Source of the DNA: Poindextera sp035295705
Lineage (GTDB): Bacteria > Pseudomonadota > Alphaproteobacteria > Caulobacterales > Caulobacteraceae
Assembly (NCBI GenBank): GCA_035295705.1
Contig: DATGIN010000090.1
Span: 1-10,274, forward strand
DNA: 10,274 nucleotides
Direction of reading: 5' to 3'
Shown here: positions 1 to 8,304 of the stretch, one piece after another
Position numbering within the stretch: position 1 is the first letter of the stretch
Layout: the number at the start of each line of letters is the position of its first letter
Made by a program: the position numbers and the translations under genes
The notes under the pieces: model-generated
What the model was told of the DNA's origin: nothing
Database searches by the model: none
What the model saw: only the letters and a program-made list of their open reading frames with translations

Positions 1-402
1 GAAGACTGCGGCGCCCTGGTCGACGATCCGGACGACGACTACCCGGGGATCATCGCCGTCGCGGCAAGGAAGCTCTCGGAGGACGTCGCTCTAGGGAAAA
101 ACAGCCGTGCGATCGTCGCCGGTGCGTCGGGACAGGGGGAGGCCATCGTTGCGAACCGGTTCAAGGGGGTTCGCTGCGCGCTCTACTATGGCGATCCCGG
201 GAGGGAGCAGGTGGACGTCTCCGGCAAGCGTCTGGATATCCTGGCCTCGACGCGCGAGCACAACAACGCCAACGCGCTTTCCCTCGGTCTGCGGTTCCTT
301 ACGTTCGACCAGGCCAAGGACGCCGTGACGCGCTGGCTGGCGGCCCCGTTCCCAGGCGAAGCGCGCCACGCCCGCAGGGTCGCGCAGATCGACGAGCTTT
401 GA
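1..402 (+). CDS. RpiB/LacA/LacB-type sugar-phosphate isomerase, 5' end cut off by window
   Basis: The frame is open from base 1 to the TGA at 400-402, giving 133 visible residues. About 20 N-terminal residues are probably missing, since the family is about 150 aa. The family isomerises aldose and ketose phosphates (ribose-5-P/ribulose-5-P or allose/galactose-6-P) in the cytoplasm. Family landmarks in order are DYPG (residues 13-16 of the fragment), GASGQGEAIVANRFKGVR (41-58) and TREHNNANALSLGLRF (84-99). The catalytic Cys of the E. coli-type CGTG loop is absent. The loop instead reads ASGQGE, resembling the mycobacterial type, in which a Glu takes over as base; E47 of the fragment would be that residue. 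It converges on the amidohydrolase gene, leaving a 31-bp gap with no evident terminator. The family assignment is solid; whether the substrate is ribose phosphate or another sugar phosphate cannot be told. Confidence 0.85.
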   Translation, partial: EDCGALVDDPDDDYPGIIAVAARKLSEDVALGKNSRAIVAGASGQGEAIVANRFKGVRCALYYGDPGREQVDVSGKRLDILASTREHNNANALSLGLRFLTFDQAKDAVTRWLAAPFPGEARHARRVAQIDEL

Positions 403-433
403 CGGCGGAGCGATCGGAAGAGGCGGCTGCGCG

Positions 434-1408
434 TCACGTGCTCAGCCGATAGAACTCCGTGGCGCAGGCGCGAAACATCTGGTCCTTCTCGCGCTCGTCG
501 AACGGTGCGGCGATGCGTTTGAAGGCGTTCCACAGCGTGGCGTAGGGCAGGCTCTGCTTGTCCACCGGGAAGTTGCTTTCGAACATGCAGCGGGCCGGCG
601 AGAAGAGGTCGATGGCCGCGCGGTAGTAGTCGCCTTGGGCTTGGACGAACGCTTCCGAGCTCGGCGGCTCCGCCTGCCGGCGCCAGCCGTAGCCGTTGAT
701 CGGCATGGCCATGCCGCCCAGCTTCATGAAGACGTTCGGATTGGCGGCCAGCGGCCCCATGCCCTGCCGCCAGACCTGGAACACCTCCGCCCGCCTGCCC
801 TCGTAGGGGCCGATGCCGAGCGGGCCGCCGAAGTGATCGACGACGATCTTCGTCTGCGGGAACGCCCTTGCCAGGTCGGTGAGCTCGCCGAGTTGCGGAT
901 GGTAGATCCAGGCCTCGAAGCTCAGCCCCAGGGGCGCAAGGCGCGCAAATCCTTCGCGGAAGGCGGCGTCGAGATAGAGGTGTGGCGGCGGGTTGTGGTG
1001 GCCGGGGCGGATGGCGTCGGAGGCGTCCCAGTTGCCCCCGTGGCGGATGCCGCGGAAGAGGCCGCCCCCGGCCTCGATGTGCGCGACCAGCACCTCTTCG
1101 ACCGCCGCGCCGAGCCGAAGGTCGGTCGCGCCGACGATGCCGGCGATGCGCGCGCCGCGGCCGTCGCGGGACGCCTCGGCGATCCCGCGGACAAACTCCG
1201 TCTCGCCAACCGGGCGCATCGGCTCCGGGCCATCCGTGCGGTAGCCGGTGAGGCACTCGATGAAGACGGTCGCCTCGACGCGGTGCCCAGCGCCCGTGTC
1301 GCCGCGGAGGTCATCCAGCAGGTAGGCGGTGCGCCCGTTTCCCGGCCACAGATGATGGTGCGGATCGACGATCCTCCGTTCCGGCTCGAGAATGGGTTCC
1401 GACGGCAT
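434..1408 (-). CDS. Amidohydrolase family 2 (TIM-barrel metal-dependent hydrolase)
   Basis: The protein has 324 residues. The fold is that of the amidohydrolase-2 family, which includes 2-pyrone-4,6-dicarboxylate lactonase and related lactonases and decarboxylases. Visible motifs are the N-terminal metal-site DPHHHLW (15-21), the barrel strand VFIECLTGYR (48-57), FRGIRHGG (118-125), the His-bearing strand WIYHPQL (167-173), VVDHFGGP (189-196) and the C-terminal loop FESNFPVDK (276-284). In lactonase relatives the last loop usually carries a catalytic Asp (G/S-D-W/F-P); here Asn279 is at that point, which I believe is typical of this ESNFP subgroup. The ATG at 1408 has a GGAG about 8 nt upstream on the minus strand. 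The methyltransferase lies 108 bp upstream on the same strand, so the two may be cotranscribed. Lactone or cyclic ester hydrolysis is plausible, but no substrate can be assigned. Confidence 0.88.
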   Translation of the reverse strand: MPSEPILEPERRIVDPHHHLWPGNGRTAYLLDDLRGDTGAGHRVEATVFIECLTGYRTDGPEPMRPVGETEFVRGIAEASRDGRGARIAGIVGATDLRLGAAVEEVLVAHIEAGGGLFRGIRHGGNWDASDAIRPGHHNPPPHLYLDAAFREGFARLAPLGLSFEAWIYHPQLGELTDLARAFPQTKIVVDHFGGPLGIGPYEGRRAEVFQVWRQGMGPLAANPNVFMKLGGMAMPINGYGWRRQAEPPSSEAFVQAQGDYYRAAIDLFSPARCMFESNFPVDKQSLPYATLWNAFKRIAAPFDEREKDQMFRACATEFYRLST

Positions 1409-1516
1409 GGTATGGCTCCGCGGCAGCTGAGAGGCGCCGCGACCCTAACGTCGCCGCCAGCGGAAAAGCGAGGCGTCATCCGCCGGGCCTTGACCCAGGG
1501 CCAGCGCCCAGGCGCG

Positions 1517-2143
1517 CTATTCCTTAACTGCCAACCAGAAGCCCTTTGCCAGAGGCAACTTGGTCTGCCGGTACCCCGCCGCGCCGAGGTGTTCGCTGAG
1601 ATTGTTGTCACCGCAGATCGCCGCGCCAGGGCGCAGGCGCGGGCCCAGGAGCTCGACCATCGGCGGCATCATGTGGCCCCAGACGTCGAACAGCAGGAAA
1701 TCGATCGGCCCGGCGAAGCCCTGCGCGGCCTCGACCACGTCGCCTTCGTGAAACTCGATGAAGTCCGCCAGGCCGGCGGCGGCGAAGGTGGCCCGCGCCC
1801 GGCCGATCTTGGCAGGCTCCTTTTCAGCCGCGAACACCACGCCGCCACCGTTGTCGCGGACGGCGGCGGCCAAGTAGAGCGTCGAGACGCCGTACGAGGT
1901 GCCGACTTCGACGATGCGCCGCGCCCGGATCGCCCTGCAGAGCAGGTAGCAGAGCTCGGCCTTAGGCTGGTCGAGCGCCTCCATCTTGTCGGCCATGAAA
2001 GCCTCGTCGCGCGGCTCCATGCCGTTCCACGGTCCGGTGCGCTCTTTCCAGAAGTAGCGCTCGATGGCTTCTTCCTGGTCTTTGCTGGCCCGGTGCAGGT
2101 CGGCAAGCAGAGCTTCGAGCTTCGGGTCGTTCAGCACGCTCAT
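1517..2143 (-). CDS. Class I SAM-dependent methyltransferase (O-methyltransferase-like)
   Basis: From the ATG at 2143 the protein has 208 residues. A TTG at 2167 would add 8 residues, but the ATG gives the usual compact start and is preferred. The Rossmann-fold SAM site is clear: motif I VEVGTSYGVST (78-88), the acidic end of strand beta2 at E107 in FAAEKEP, and LLFDVWGH with D153 (150-157) as the motif that in O-methyltransferases carries a metal or substrate Asp. GDNN at 178-181 follows beta5. The N-terminal helix-rich part with KAELCYLLCRAIRAR (61-75) resembles the cap helices of caffeoyl-CoA-type O-methyltransferases. It would transfer a methyl group from S-adenosylmethionine to a small molecule in the cytoplasm; the acceptor is unknown. 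It is the upstream gene of a possible two-gene unit with the amidohydrolase. Confidence 0.85.
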   Translation of the reverse strand: MSVLNDPKLEALLADLHRASKDQEEAIERYFWKERTGPWNGMEPRDEAFMADKMEALDQPKAELCYLLCRAIRARRIVEVGTSYGVSTLYLAAAVRDNGGGVVFAAEKEPAKIGRARATFAAAGLADFIEFHEGDVVEAAQGFAGPIDFLLFDVWGHMMPPMVELLGPRLRPGAAICGDNNLSEHLGAAGYRQTKLPLAKGFWLAVKE

Positions 2144-2292
2144 CGGTTCTATCCGGTGGTCCGCCAACCCAGACTAGCAGCAGGCCGTGCGCGACACGCT
2201 CCGGCGATCACGCCAAACTATGTCGCGAGAGCGCCTCGCTACGGCTTAGGCCCCAGCGCCGGCGCGCCACCGTTCCAGCGCCGTAGCCGACA

Positions 2293-2319
2293 GCGTGGGC
2301 GCTAGCGATAGGCCCACGC
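2293..2319. repeat. 8-bp inverted repeat upstream of the sidA-like promoter
   Basis: GCGTGGGC (2293-2300) and GCCCACGC (2312-2319) are perfect inverted copies separated by 11 bases, which themselves contain the palindrome GCTAGC. Immediately afterwards, AGGGCGCCCT (2321-2330) is a perfect 10-bp palindrome touching the -35 box. There is no T tract on either side, so a terminator is unlikely. The position just upstream of a promoter fits an operator or activator site, but no known regulator motif is recognised, and GC-rich DNA produces such palindromes by chance fairly often. Confidence 0.4.
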
Positions 2320-2329
2320 CAGGGCGCCC

Positions 2330-2358
2330 TTGACTCTGGAACAAATCGTGAATAGAAC
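2330..2358 (+). promoter_or_regulatory. Caulobacter-type housekeeping promoter for the sidA-like gene
   Basis: The -35 box TTGACT (2330-2335) and the -10 box TAGAAC (2353-2358) are separated by 17 bp. TAGAAC fits the TANAWC core of the Caulobacter vegetative -10 element, and TTGAC fits its -35. Transcription would begin around 2365, leaving a short leader before the ATG at 2392. A GANTC (CcrM methylation) site, GACTC, overlaps the -35 box at 2332-2336. Two LexA-like boxes cover the spacer and the -10 region. Confidence 0.65.
2339..2353 (+). promoter_or_regulatory. Candidate LexA (SOS) box 1
   Basis: The sequence is GAAC-N7-GAAT, one mismatch from the alphaproteobacterial LexA operator GAAC-N7-GAAC (the complement of GTTC-N7-GTTC). 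It lies between the -35 and -10 boxes, a position where bound LexA would block RNA polymerase. The assignment rests on the motif and on its placement before a SidA-like ORF. Confidence 0.45.
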
Positions 2359-2369
2359 GAAACAAGTAC
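2355..2369 (+). promoter_or_regulatory. Candidate LexA (SOS) box 2
   Basis: The sequence is GAAC-N7-GTAC, one mismatch from GAAC-N7-GAAC. Its first half-site overlaps the -10 hexamer TAGAAC and its second covers the expected transcription start. Its spacer (GAAACAA; T-rich on the other strand) looks more like known alphaproteobacterial SOS boxes than that of box 1, so this is the better single candidate. The two boxes are one base apart. Confidence 0.5.
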
Positions 2370-2391
2370 AACGCCAAACGGGGATGTCCAC

Positions 2392-2481
2392 ATGCTTTGG
2401 GTGGTTCGGGAGACGATGGCGCTTGCGTCCGTGGCGGGGTTCGTTTGTGTGGTGTGCGCGCTGGCGCATCTGGTCGCCTGA
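2392..2481 (+). CDS. sidA: 29-aa membrane peptide, probable SidA-like SOS-induced division inhibitor
   Basis: The ATG at 2392 opens a 29-codon frame ending in TGA at 2479-2481. GGGGA (2380-2384) sits 7 nt upstream as a Shine-Dalgarno. The peptide starts MLWVVRET and continues as one hydrophobic stretch (residues 9-29) rich in Ala, Val, Leu and two Cys (19 and 22). With Arg6 as its only basic residue near the N-terminus, an N-in single-pass helix is expected. Caulobacter SidA is a 29-residue inner-membrane peptide made on DNA damage under LexA control that blocks division through late divisome proteins such as FtsW. Length, helix, promoter type and LexA-like boxes all agree. I have not aligned it to SidA, so the name is an inference. 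It lies 34 bp ahead of dnaE with no terminator between, so read-through into dnaE is likely. Alternatively it could be an unrelated leader peptide. Confidence 0.68.
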   Translation: MLWVVRETMALASVAGFVCVVCALAHLVA

Positions 2482-2515
2482 GTCGCGCGCTTAAGACGGT
2501 CGTGAGCGAGGGTCG

Positions 2516-5965
<3,450 letters not shown>

Positions 5966-5978
5966 GGGCTTCGCACAT

Positions 5979-6004
5979 CGTCATGGCCCGGCTTGTCCGG
6001 GCCA
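5979..6004 (+). repeat. REP-like palindromic repeat, copy A
   Basis: This 26-bp unit begins CGTCATGGCCCGG, has the loop CTTGT and ends CCGGGCCA. In this copy the hairpin extends to a 9-bp perfect stem with a 5-nt loop (5983-6005). It is identical over 26 bases to copy C at 6453-6478 and inverted relative to copy B at 6365-6390. It begins 13 bp after the dnaE stop and could cap or end the dnaE transcript, though no T run follows. Palindromes of this GTCATGGCCCGG type are common intergenic repeats in alphaproteobacteria. Confidence 0.85.
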
Positions 6005-6046
6005 TTATGCGACGGGGGCGGCGCGGCCAGAAACGGGAGAGCGAGG

Positions 6047-6388
6047 ATGGTCGCCCGCGACGCCGCCATCGCCGTTTACATGATGAGCAACCGCATGCAC
6101 GGGACGCTCTACATCGGCGTCACGAGCCAATTGCTTCGGCGCGTCTACCAGCATCGCGAAGGGCTGATCGAAGGCTTCACCAAGAAGTACGCGCTGAAGC
6201 GCCTCGTCTGGTACCGAGAGCACCGAAGCATGATGGCGGCCATCCACGACGAGAAGCGGCTCAAGAAGTACAAGCGCGAGTGGAAGGTGAATCTGATCGA
6301 GCGGGATAATCCCGACTGGTCCGACCTCTATCCGGGACTTACCGGAGAACGCCGGGTCTCTGGGTGGCCCGAACAAGTCGGGCCATGA
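6047..6388 (+). CDS. Small GIY-YIG nuclease (YhbQ/COG2827-like), bracketed by REP repeats
   Basis: The protein has 113 residues from the ATG at 6047, which has GGGAG 7 nt upstream; a longer reading from a TTG at 5993 would start inside repeat A and is rejected. The GIY-YIG fold is readable: VYMM (10-13, a degenerate GIY strand), LYIGVTS (21-27, the YIG strand), Arg31/Arg32 with His36 on the first helix, FTKKYALKRLVWYREH (44-59), and the metal-binding Glu69 in AAIHDEKRLKKY (64-75), then NPDWSDLY (88-95). Such single-domain proteins are predicted to nick or cut DNA; roles for most are unknown. Family members usually end near the NPDW-DLY segment. Here 18 more residues follow, and the last seven codons and the TGA are supplied by repeat B. 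No partner gene is adjacent; dnaE lies 81 bp upstream on the same strand, separated by repeat A. Confidence 0.9.
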   Translation: MVARDAAIAVYMMSNRMHGTLYIGVTSQLLRRVYQHREGLIEGFTKKYALKRLVWYREHRSMMAAIHDEKRLKKYKREWKVNLIERDNPDWSDLYPGLTGERRVSGWPEQVGP

Positions 6389-6390
6389 CG
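6365..6390 (-). repeat. REP-like palindromic repeat, copy B (inverted, overlaps GIY-YIG 3' end)
   Basis: Read on the minus strand this copy matches copies A and C at 24 of 26 positions. The two differences lie opposite each other in the stem and exchange a G-C pair for an A-T pair, so the 8-bp hairpin (TGGCCCGA / TCGGGCCA, 5-nt loop) stays perfect. It encodes residues 107-113 and the stop codon of the GIY-YIG gene. Beyond the core, copies B and C also share a tail reading CACCCAGA followed by a similar purine/C stretch. Confidence 0.85.
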
Positions 6391-6452
6391 CCTGGGGCGG
6401 GTGGCAAGGTCACCCAGCCATCCAAGCGTCGCTCTGCCTTCCTAAGTAATCG

Positions 6453-6478
6453 CGTCATGGCCCGGCTTGTCCGGGCCA
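6453..6478 (+). repeat. REP-like palindromic repeat, copy C
   Basis: This copy is identical to copy A over 26 bp and is followed by the CACCCAGAAACACC tail shared in modified form with copy B. B and C face each other across a 62-bp spacer, as in a REP doublet or REPIN. The spacer also holds a 5-bp hairpin (GGGTG 6399-6403 / CACCC 6411-6415). It lies in the gap between the GIY-YIG gene and the convergent GNAT gene, where it may also work as a bidirectional transcript end. The remaining 6482-6561 shows nothing further I can support. Confidence 0.85.
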
Positions 6479-6561
6479 CCCAGAAACACCGTGCAAGATG
6501 ATCGGCCGGCGCGCTTCCACCGGGTCTTCGGCCCCGTCCAACCGTAAAGAGGGCGCGCACG

Positions 6562-7092
6562 TCAGCGTTTTGCGAAATACTCCTCGGCCAGGATTGCGTA
6601 GAAGTATTCGTCCCACCAGATGTCGCCGCCGCGGTGGAGGGCGGAGCGGAAGTGGGCTTCGCGGCGCATGCCGAGCTTCTCCATGATCCGCCAGGAGGCC
6701 GGGTTCTCCGGCTGGCAGGTGGCGATGAAGCGATGGCAGCCGAGGATCTCGAACGCGTGCGCCATGAGCGCCTTCGCCGCTTCGGTGGCGTAGCCGCGGC
6801 CCCAGCGGTCGCGGCGGAACGCCCATCCGACCTCGTGCGTCCCCGCTCCGAACCAGGGGTGAAAGGCCATGTGGCCGATCAACTGGCCAGACGCTCGCTC
6901 GATCACCGCGACGTCGGTGGCGTCCTCGTCCGCGTTCCTGGCGGCGAACGCCTGGGCGGCCGCTTCGTCCAGCAAACCCTCCGGCAGCCATGCGGTCACC
7001 TGCGGATCGGACATGTAGGCGTGGATCGCCCGCCAGTCGTCGGCGGCGATCGGCCGTAAGCGCAGCCGCTCGGTCTCGATCGGCGCGAACAT
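6562..7092 (-). CDS. GNAT N-acetyltransferase (RimJ/RimL-like)
   Basis: The protein has 176 residues. It opens with the typical ETERLRLRPI (6-15), followed by DDWRAIHAYMSDPQV (18-32). The acetyl-CoA site is HEVGWAFRRDRWGRGYATEA (86-105), containing the R/Q-x-x-G-x-G/A type loop at RWGRGYA. It then has the C-terminal PENPASWRIMEKLGMRRE (128-145), where an Asn-x-x-S-x-x-x-x-E-K-x-G pattern is characteristic of the RimJ/RimL group. These enzymes acetylate amino groups of ribosomal proteins, peptides, amino acids or antibiotics; the substrate here is unknown. The ATG overlaps the stop of the flavodoxin-like gene by one base (TGATG), implying translational coupling, with a G run (GGGGG) about 7 nt upstream as ribosome binding site. 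Longer upstream readings run inside the neighbouring gene and are rejected. Confidence 0.9.
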   Translation of the reverse strand: MFAPIETERLRLRPIAADDWRAIHAYMSDPQVTAWLPEGLLDEAAAQAFAARNADEDATDVAVIERASGQLIGHMAFHPWFGAGTHEVGWAFRRDRWGRGYATEAAKALMAHAFEILGCHRFIATCQPENPASWRIMEKLGMRREAHFRSALHRGGDIWWDEYFYAILAEEYFAKR

Positions 7093-7583
7093 CAAAAGAC
7101 CCCCATCGCCAGCCCGGCGGCGAACGCTGCTCCCAGCTCCTCGCATGCCGCGAGGTCGGCGTCCCCGATCGTCTTTTCCGCCAGGATCTCGGCCGGGGTC
7201 TGGGCGTGGGTGCAGACGATGCGGGGCGGCGCGATCGCGTTCAGCCGCCACCCGGCGGCGATGCGCTCGACCTGCCGGACAGCGTTCTCGCCGTCGCTGC
7301 CGGCTGCGACGAGGAGCGCGTAAGGCCGCCCCTCGATCCGCTCGAGCGCCGCGTAGTAGGTGCGGTCGAAGAAATACTTCATGCGCCCGGCCAGCGCGGC
7401 CAGCATCTCCGGCGTCACGAACAGGTAGCCGTCCGCGCCCAGCACATCCTCGGCGCCGGCGTCGCTGGCGTGCTTGAGAAGCGTCTCGACCTCGCCCGCG
7501 GCCGACGCGCCGCGCGCCGCCGCCTGCGCCATCTGACGGGCGCCGCCGGTCACCGAGTCATAGACGATCAGGAGTGTCTTCAA
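7092..7583 (-). CDS. Flavodoxin-fold / NAD(P)H-dependent FMN reductase-like protein, TTG start
   Basis: The protein has 163 residues. Strand beta1 TLLIVYDS (3-10) leads into VTGGARQMA (11-19), the phosphate-binding loop for FMN in the flavodoxin fold. GYLFVTPEMLAALAGRMKYFFDRTYY (from 52) is the second FMN loop, of the kind seen in NAD(P)H-flavin oxidoreductases and WrbA-like proteins. LLVAAGSDGENAVRQVERI (from 90) resembles the third loop. The likely role is a cytoplasmic flavin-dependent electron carrier or reductase; the partner is unknown. The start must be the TTG at 7581-7583: an in-frame TAG stands five codons upstream, and the next starts would destroy beta1. No good Shine-Dalgarno is visible. 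It lies 48 bp after pilZ and its TGA overlaps the GNAT start, so these minus-strand genes probably form one unit. Confidence 0.87.
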   Translation of the reverse strand: MKTLLIVYDSVTGGARQMAQAAARGASAAGEVETLLKHASDAGAEDVLGADGYLFVTPEMLAALAGRMKYFFDRTYYAALERIEGRPYALLVAAGSDGENAVRQVERIAAGWRLNAIAPPRIVCTHAQTPAEILAEKTIGDADLAACEELGAAFAAGLAMGVF

Positions 7584-7631
7584 GGCCCGGCCACGCTAGG
7601 CCAGCTCGCACCTTTGCTGAAGCGCCGGCCG

Positions 7632-8045
7632 CTAGCTCACCGGCAGCGCGCGGAGGCTGCCGCGGTAGCCGATGGCGACGGAGCCGTCGTTCAGCTGCCG
7701 GCGCTTTAGCTTCGGCCGCCGCGCGATCCATTGCGCTTTGACCTCGGCGAAGCGCTGTGGAACGGGCCCGCGGAAGTCGAAGCGGCCCAGCACCTCGAAC
7801 CCAGCCTCGCCGCCGCGCCGCCAGCGCTGTTGCAGCTCGATGGCCGCGCCCGTCGACCAGATGACGGCGATCATCCGCCCGCCGGGCGGCGGCTCTTGCA
7901 GGAACTGCAGGCGGGCGCCTCGCCGGCTCACGTCCCTGACGATGCAGTCCACCGCGCCGGGAAACGCCTTGGCCCGCAGCGCGGTTGGCGTCCGGGGCGC
8001 CGTGCGCCGCTCGGCCCCGCCGATCGTGGTCTCGATCGCGCTCAT
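7632..8045 (-). CDS. PilZ-domain protein (probable c-di-GMP receptor)
   Basis: The protein has 137 residues from the ATG at 8045. The c-di-GMP binding signature is present: RTAPR (R14-R18, the RxxxR motif) and DVSRRGARL (38-46, the D/N-x-S-x-x-G motif), with a strand between them. This defines a stand-alone PilZ domain covering about residues 12-95. The tail (96-137) is basic, including RRPKLKRRQ (109-117), and ends LRALPVS; I recognise no domain there. Stand-alone PilZ proteins bind c-di-GMP and act on motility, stalk or polysaccharide machinery through protein partners. The ATG has only a weak GGGG very close upstream. It is the first gene of the presumed pilZ - flavodoxin - GNAT unit and is divergent from rpsB. 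Longer versions starting further upstream would add an Arg-rich, unconvincing N-terminus. Confidence 0.88.
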   Translation of the reverse strand: MSAIETTIGGAERRTAPRTPTALRAKAFPGAVDCIVRDVSRRGARLQFLQEPPPGGRMIAVIWSTGAAIELQQRWRRGGEAGFEVLGRFDFRGPVPQRFAEVKAQWIARRPKLKRRQLNDGSVAIGYRGSLRALPVS

Positions 8046-8141
8046 GGCCCCGAAGGTTAAGCCAGGAGCGTTAAGGCCTGTTTGCTTATCGCAAAAGTTG
8101 CAGCTCGCGCGCCGGGCGGGCGCCCCAGCCCCGCGCATGGC

Positions 8142-8170
8142 TTGCCTTTCCGCGCGCGAGCCCTTATTTC
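8142..8170 (+). promoter_or_regulatory. Candidate rpsB-tsf promoter
   Basis: TTGCCT (8142-8147) and TATTTC (8165-8170) are 17 bp apart in the 259-bp pilZ-rpsB gap. TATTTC differs by one base from the TANAWC core of the Caulobacter-type -10 element. A start near 8177 would give an rpsB leader of roughly 130 nt, long enough for structured control. The match is moderate and has no independent support. Confidence 0.4.
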
Positions 8171-8203
8171 GCCGGCCATCACGCACGTGGCGCGTTTGGC
8201 GAA

Positions 8204-8225
8204 GCGGCGGGTCAATCCCCGCCGC
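8204..8225 (+). promoter_or_regulatory. Hairpin in the rpsB leader
   Basis: GCGGCGGG (8204-8211) pairs perfectly with CCCGCCGC (8218-8225) around the loop TCAATC. It lies about 80 nt before the rpsB start, downstream of the candidate promoter. In gammaproteobacteria S2 represses its own mRNA through leader structure; this hairpin could belong to such a device or to an attenuator. No U run follows, so simple termination is unlikely. No known Rfam element is claimed. Confidence 0.4.
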
Positions 8226-8304
8226 TCTTCCATTCCGGTCCCGCTCACCACTCGGACGGGTCTTGCGCTGCGGAGGCTAACCGGAAGAAGGACCAGACGA
8301 CTCC

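Noticed and set aside
635..2305. A 556-codon plus-strand ORF across the amidohydrolase and methyltransferase genes
   Set aside because: It is antisense to two genes with clear family motifs, is Arg/Ala/Gly-rich and has no recognisable domain; it is a GC-codon shadow.
2208..2393. A 61-codon minus-strand ORF over the sidA-like promoter region
   Set aside because: No ribosome binding site or domain is visible, and it would cover the promoter, boxes and inverted repeat of the opposite strand.
2384..2494. An alternative 36-codon frame starting at the ATG at 2384, overlapping the sidA-like gene
   Set aside because: Its start lies inside the Shine-Dalgarno of the 2392 ATG, and the product is a Trp/Arg-rich peptide without membrane or domain character.
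5993..6046. An 18-residue N-terminal extension of the GIY-YIG protein from a TTG
   Set aside because: It would begin inside repeat A, and the ATG at 6047 has a good Shine-Dalgarno and the normal family start.
6515..6545. A possible CGGG-TCTTCGG-CCCG hairpin as a GNAT terminator
   Set aside because: The stem is only four pairs with no T run on the minus strand, below what I would call.
8057..8074. A TTAA...TTAA pair resembling a CtrA site upstream of pilZ
   Set aside because: The half-sites are 10 bp apart rather than the 7 bp of the CtrA consensus.
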